Below, in pieces: positions 62,942-64,000 of a stretch of DNA of 64,000 nt (the first letter of the stretch is position 1; each line of letters starts with the position of its first letter). Made by a program: the position numbers and the translations under genes. Source of the DNA: Ruegeria sediminis (GTDB lineage: Bacteria > Pseudomonadota > Alphaproteobacteria > Rhodobacterales > Rhodobacteraceae); the NCBI RefSeq assembly GCF_005938215.1, contig NZ_VCPD01000003.1, positions 434,001-498,000 on the forward strand. The letters run 5' to 3'. The notes beneath the pieces are model-generated. The model had not been told where the DNA came from. It did no database searches and worked only from the letters and a program-made list of their open reading frames with translations.

Positions 62942-64000
62942 TCAAACCAGCAGGTTGAAGTTCTGGTTGAGCGGCAGTGTTCGCGCACGCTTGCCCGTCA
63001 GGTCGAACAGCGCGTTGCCAAGAGCGGGCATTGACGGTGGTGTGCCTGGTTCTCCGGCACCGCCCATGAAGCGGTTGGTCTCGAGTACCCGTACCTCGAC
63101 TTCGGGCGCCGTGTGCATGCGCAGCGCGTCGTAGTCGGGGAAGTTGCCCTGTTCCACCTCGCCTTCGGCAAAGGTGATCTCGCCATAACAGGCCGCCGAC
63201 AGCCCGTACATCATGCCGCCGAACATCTGGGCCTTGACGTTTTCCGGGTCCAAGGCCAGCCCCATGTCGCAAGCGATCCAGGCCTTGTTGATGCGGATGA
63301 CGCCGTTTTCGTCCACCACCTCGATCACCTGAGCGACCGGCGTTCCGAAGCTGTAGGTGAAGGCGACGCCGCGACCGACGCCGTTGGGCGTCTTGCCGGT
63401 CCAGCCCGACATCTCGCGTACGGCCTCGAGGCATCCGGCCGATGGAGCATGTTCGTCCCGCATCAGTTCCAGCCGGAACTCCAGCGGGTCGCGTCCGGCG
63501 GCGTGGGCCATCTCGTCCATGAAAGTCTCGTGGAAAAACCCGTTGTGGCTGTTGCCGACCGAGCGCCAGAAACCGACGGGGATCTGCAGATCCGCGATAT
63601 GGCCGCTGATACGATAATTCGGCACCGCGTAGGGCTGATTGAACAGACCTTCGACCAGAACCTTGTCGGGGCCGCCGCCACCCATTCCGGTCATACGTTC
63701 GACCGCCTGATGCGTGCAGGATTGCGACGCGACCTTGCCGTCGATCAGGATGGCCTTGCCGTCCTTGACCGCGCCACGCATCCGGGCAGTCGCGCCGGGG
63801 CGGTAGAAGTCGTGGCGCATGTCCTCCTCCCGGCTCCAGGTGGTCTGAACCGGAACGCCGGGCATCGCCAAGGCGATCTTGGTGGCGAGAACGCCGAAAT
63901 CGAACTCGCCCCTGCGGCCAAAACCGCCGCCAAGATAGGTGGTGTGCACGTCGACCGCTTCGGTCGCAAGACCGGCTGCATCTGCGACCTTCATCTGCAT
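62942..64000 (-). CDS. Molybdopterin-binding subunit of an isoquinoline 1-oxidoreductase/xanthine dehydrogenase-type enzyme (partial)
   Basis: The window cuts off the 5' end; 352 C-terminal residues are seen. They contain TYLGGGFGRRGEFDF, PVGFWRSVGNSHNGFF, and the molybdenum-site GGAGEPGTPP with the catalytic-type Glu. These match IorB-like large subunits of the xanthine oxidase family, which hydroxylate N-heterocycles or oxidise aldehydes. The iron-sulfur subunit partner is expected beyond the window edge. The substrate is unknown. The stop at 62942 lies 54 bases from the convergent C26 gene. Confidence 0.87.
   Translation of the reverse strand: MQMKVADAAGLATEAVDVHTTYLGGGFGRRGEFDFGVLATKIALAMPGVPVQTTWSREEDMRHDFYRPGATARMRGAVKDGKAILIDGKVASQSCTHQAVERMTGMGGGGPDKVLVEGLFNQPYAVPNYRISGHIADLQIPVGFWRSVGNSHNGFFHETFMDEMAHAAGRDPLEFRLELMRDEHAPSAGCLEAVREMSGWTGKTPNGVGRGVAFTYSFGTPVAQVIEVVDENGVIRINKAWIACDMGLALDPENVKAQMFGGMMYGLSAACYGEITFAEGEVEQGNFPDYDALRMHTAPEVEVRVLETNRFMGGAGEPGTPPSMPALGNALFDLTGKRARTLPLNQNFNLLV

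Overview
The window is a high-GC chromosomal segment of an alphaproteobacterium, almost certainly a member of the Rhodobacteraceae/Roseobacteraceae. The evidence is the gene order of the division and cell-wall (dcw) cluster with embedded DUF2484 genes, a CobS/CobT pair, an MraZ leader that ends in a strong terminator, and an array of anti-Shine-Dalgarno hairpin RNAs behind a DUF1127 gene. Both RNA loci resemble ones described in Rhodobacter sphaeroides. No phage, transposase, integrase or CRISPR array was seen.

Layout. 1-7.0 kb: a secreted von Willebrand A protein, two identical tRNA-Gly(GCC) genes, a secreted glycine-rich protein, pyruvate carboxylase and an FMN-dependent alpha-hydroxy-acid dehydrogenase. 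7.0-9.6 kb: a UvrD/PcrA helicase behind a GAAC-N7-GAAC SOS box. 9.6-10.2 kb (minus strand): a DUF1127 gene (CcaF1-like) followed by six hairpins, each with CCUCCUCCC in its loop; the last hairpin is also the transcription terminator. 10.2-11.05 kb: a long leader in front of mraZ containing a 13-bp terminator, matching the UpsM small RNA arrangement. 11.05-37.6 kb: the dcw cluster mraZ-rsmH-ftsL-ftsI-murE-murF-mraY-murD, then two opposite-strand genes (a HI0933-type flavoprotein and a glucosaminidase-amidase fusion), then ftsW-murG-murC, two DUF2484 genes and another small membrane protein, murB-ddl-ftsQ-ftsA-ftsZ, then lpxC-bamD-recN. 37.7-48.7 kb: two CLC chloride transporters, DUF427, aminopeptidase P, cobT and cobS, a Hint-domain protein, a J-domain protein, BolA and DUF4177. 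48.9-64 kb: an MFS exporter, a small unknown protein, periplasmic asparaginase, gatB, an unknown repeat-like protein, a membrane protein, pepN, malate synthase G with a GlcG-like partner, a low-GC PAP2 protein, a C26 glutamine-amidotransferase-like hydrolase and a truncated molybdopterin-binding dehydrogenase subunit.

How the genes work together. The central 26 kb encodes nearly the whole cytoplasmic route from UDP-MurNAc to lipid II (MurB, C, D, E, F, Ddl, MraY, MurG) plus the core divisome (FtsA, Z, Q, L, W, I), joined by many ATGA overlaps that imply translational coupling. The most interesting non-coding feature is the block between uvrD and mraZ. Two small-RNA loci lie head to head there: the six-hairpin array, whose loops could pair with Shine-Dalgarno sequences, and the terminator-bearing mraZ leader. 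They place post-transcriptional control directly beside the growth and division operon.
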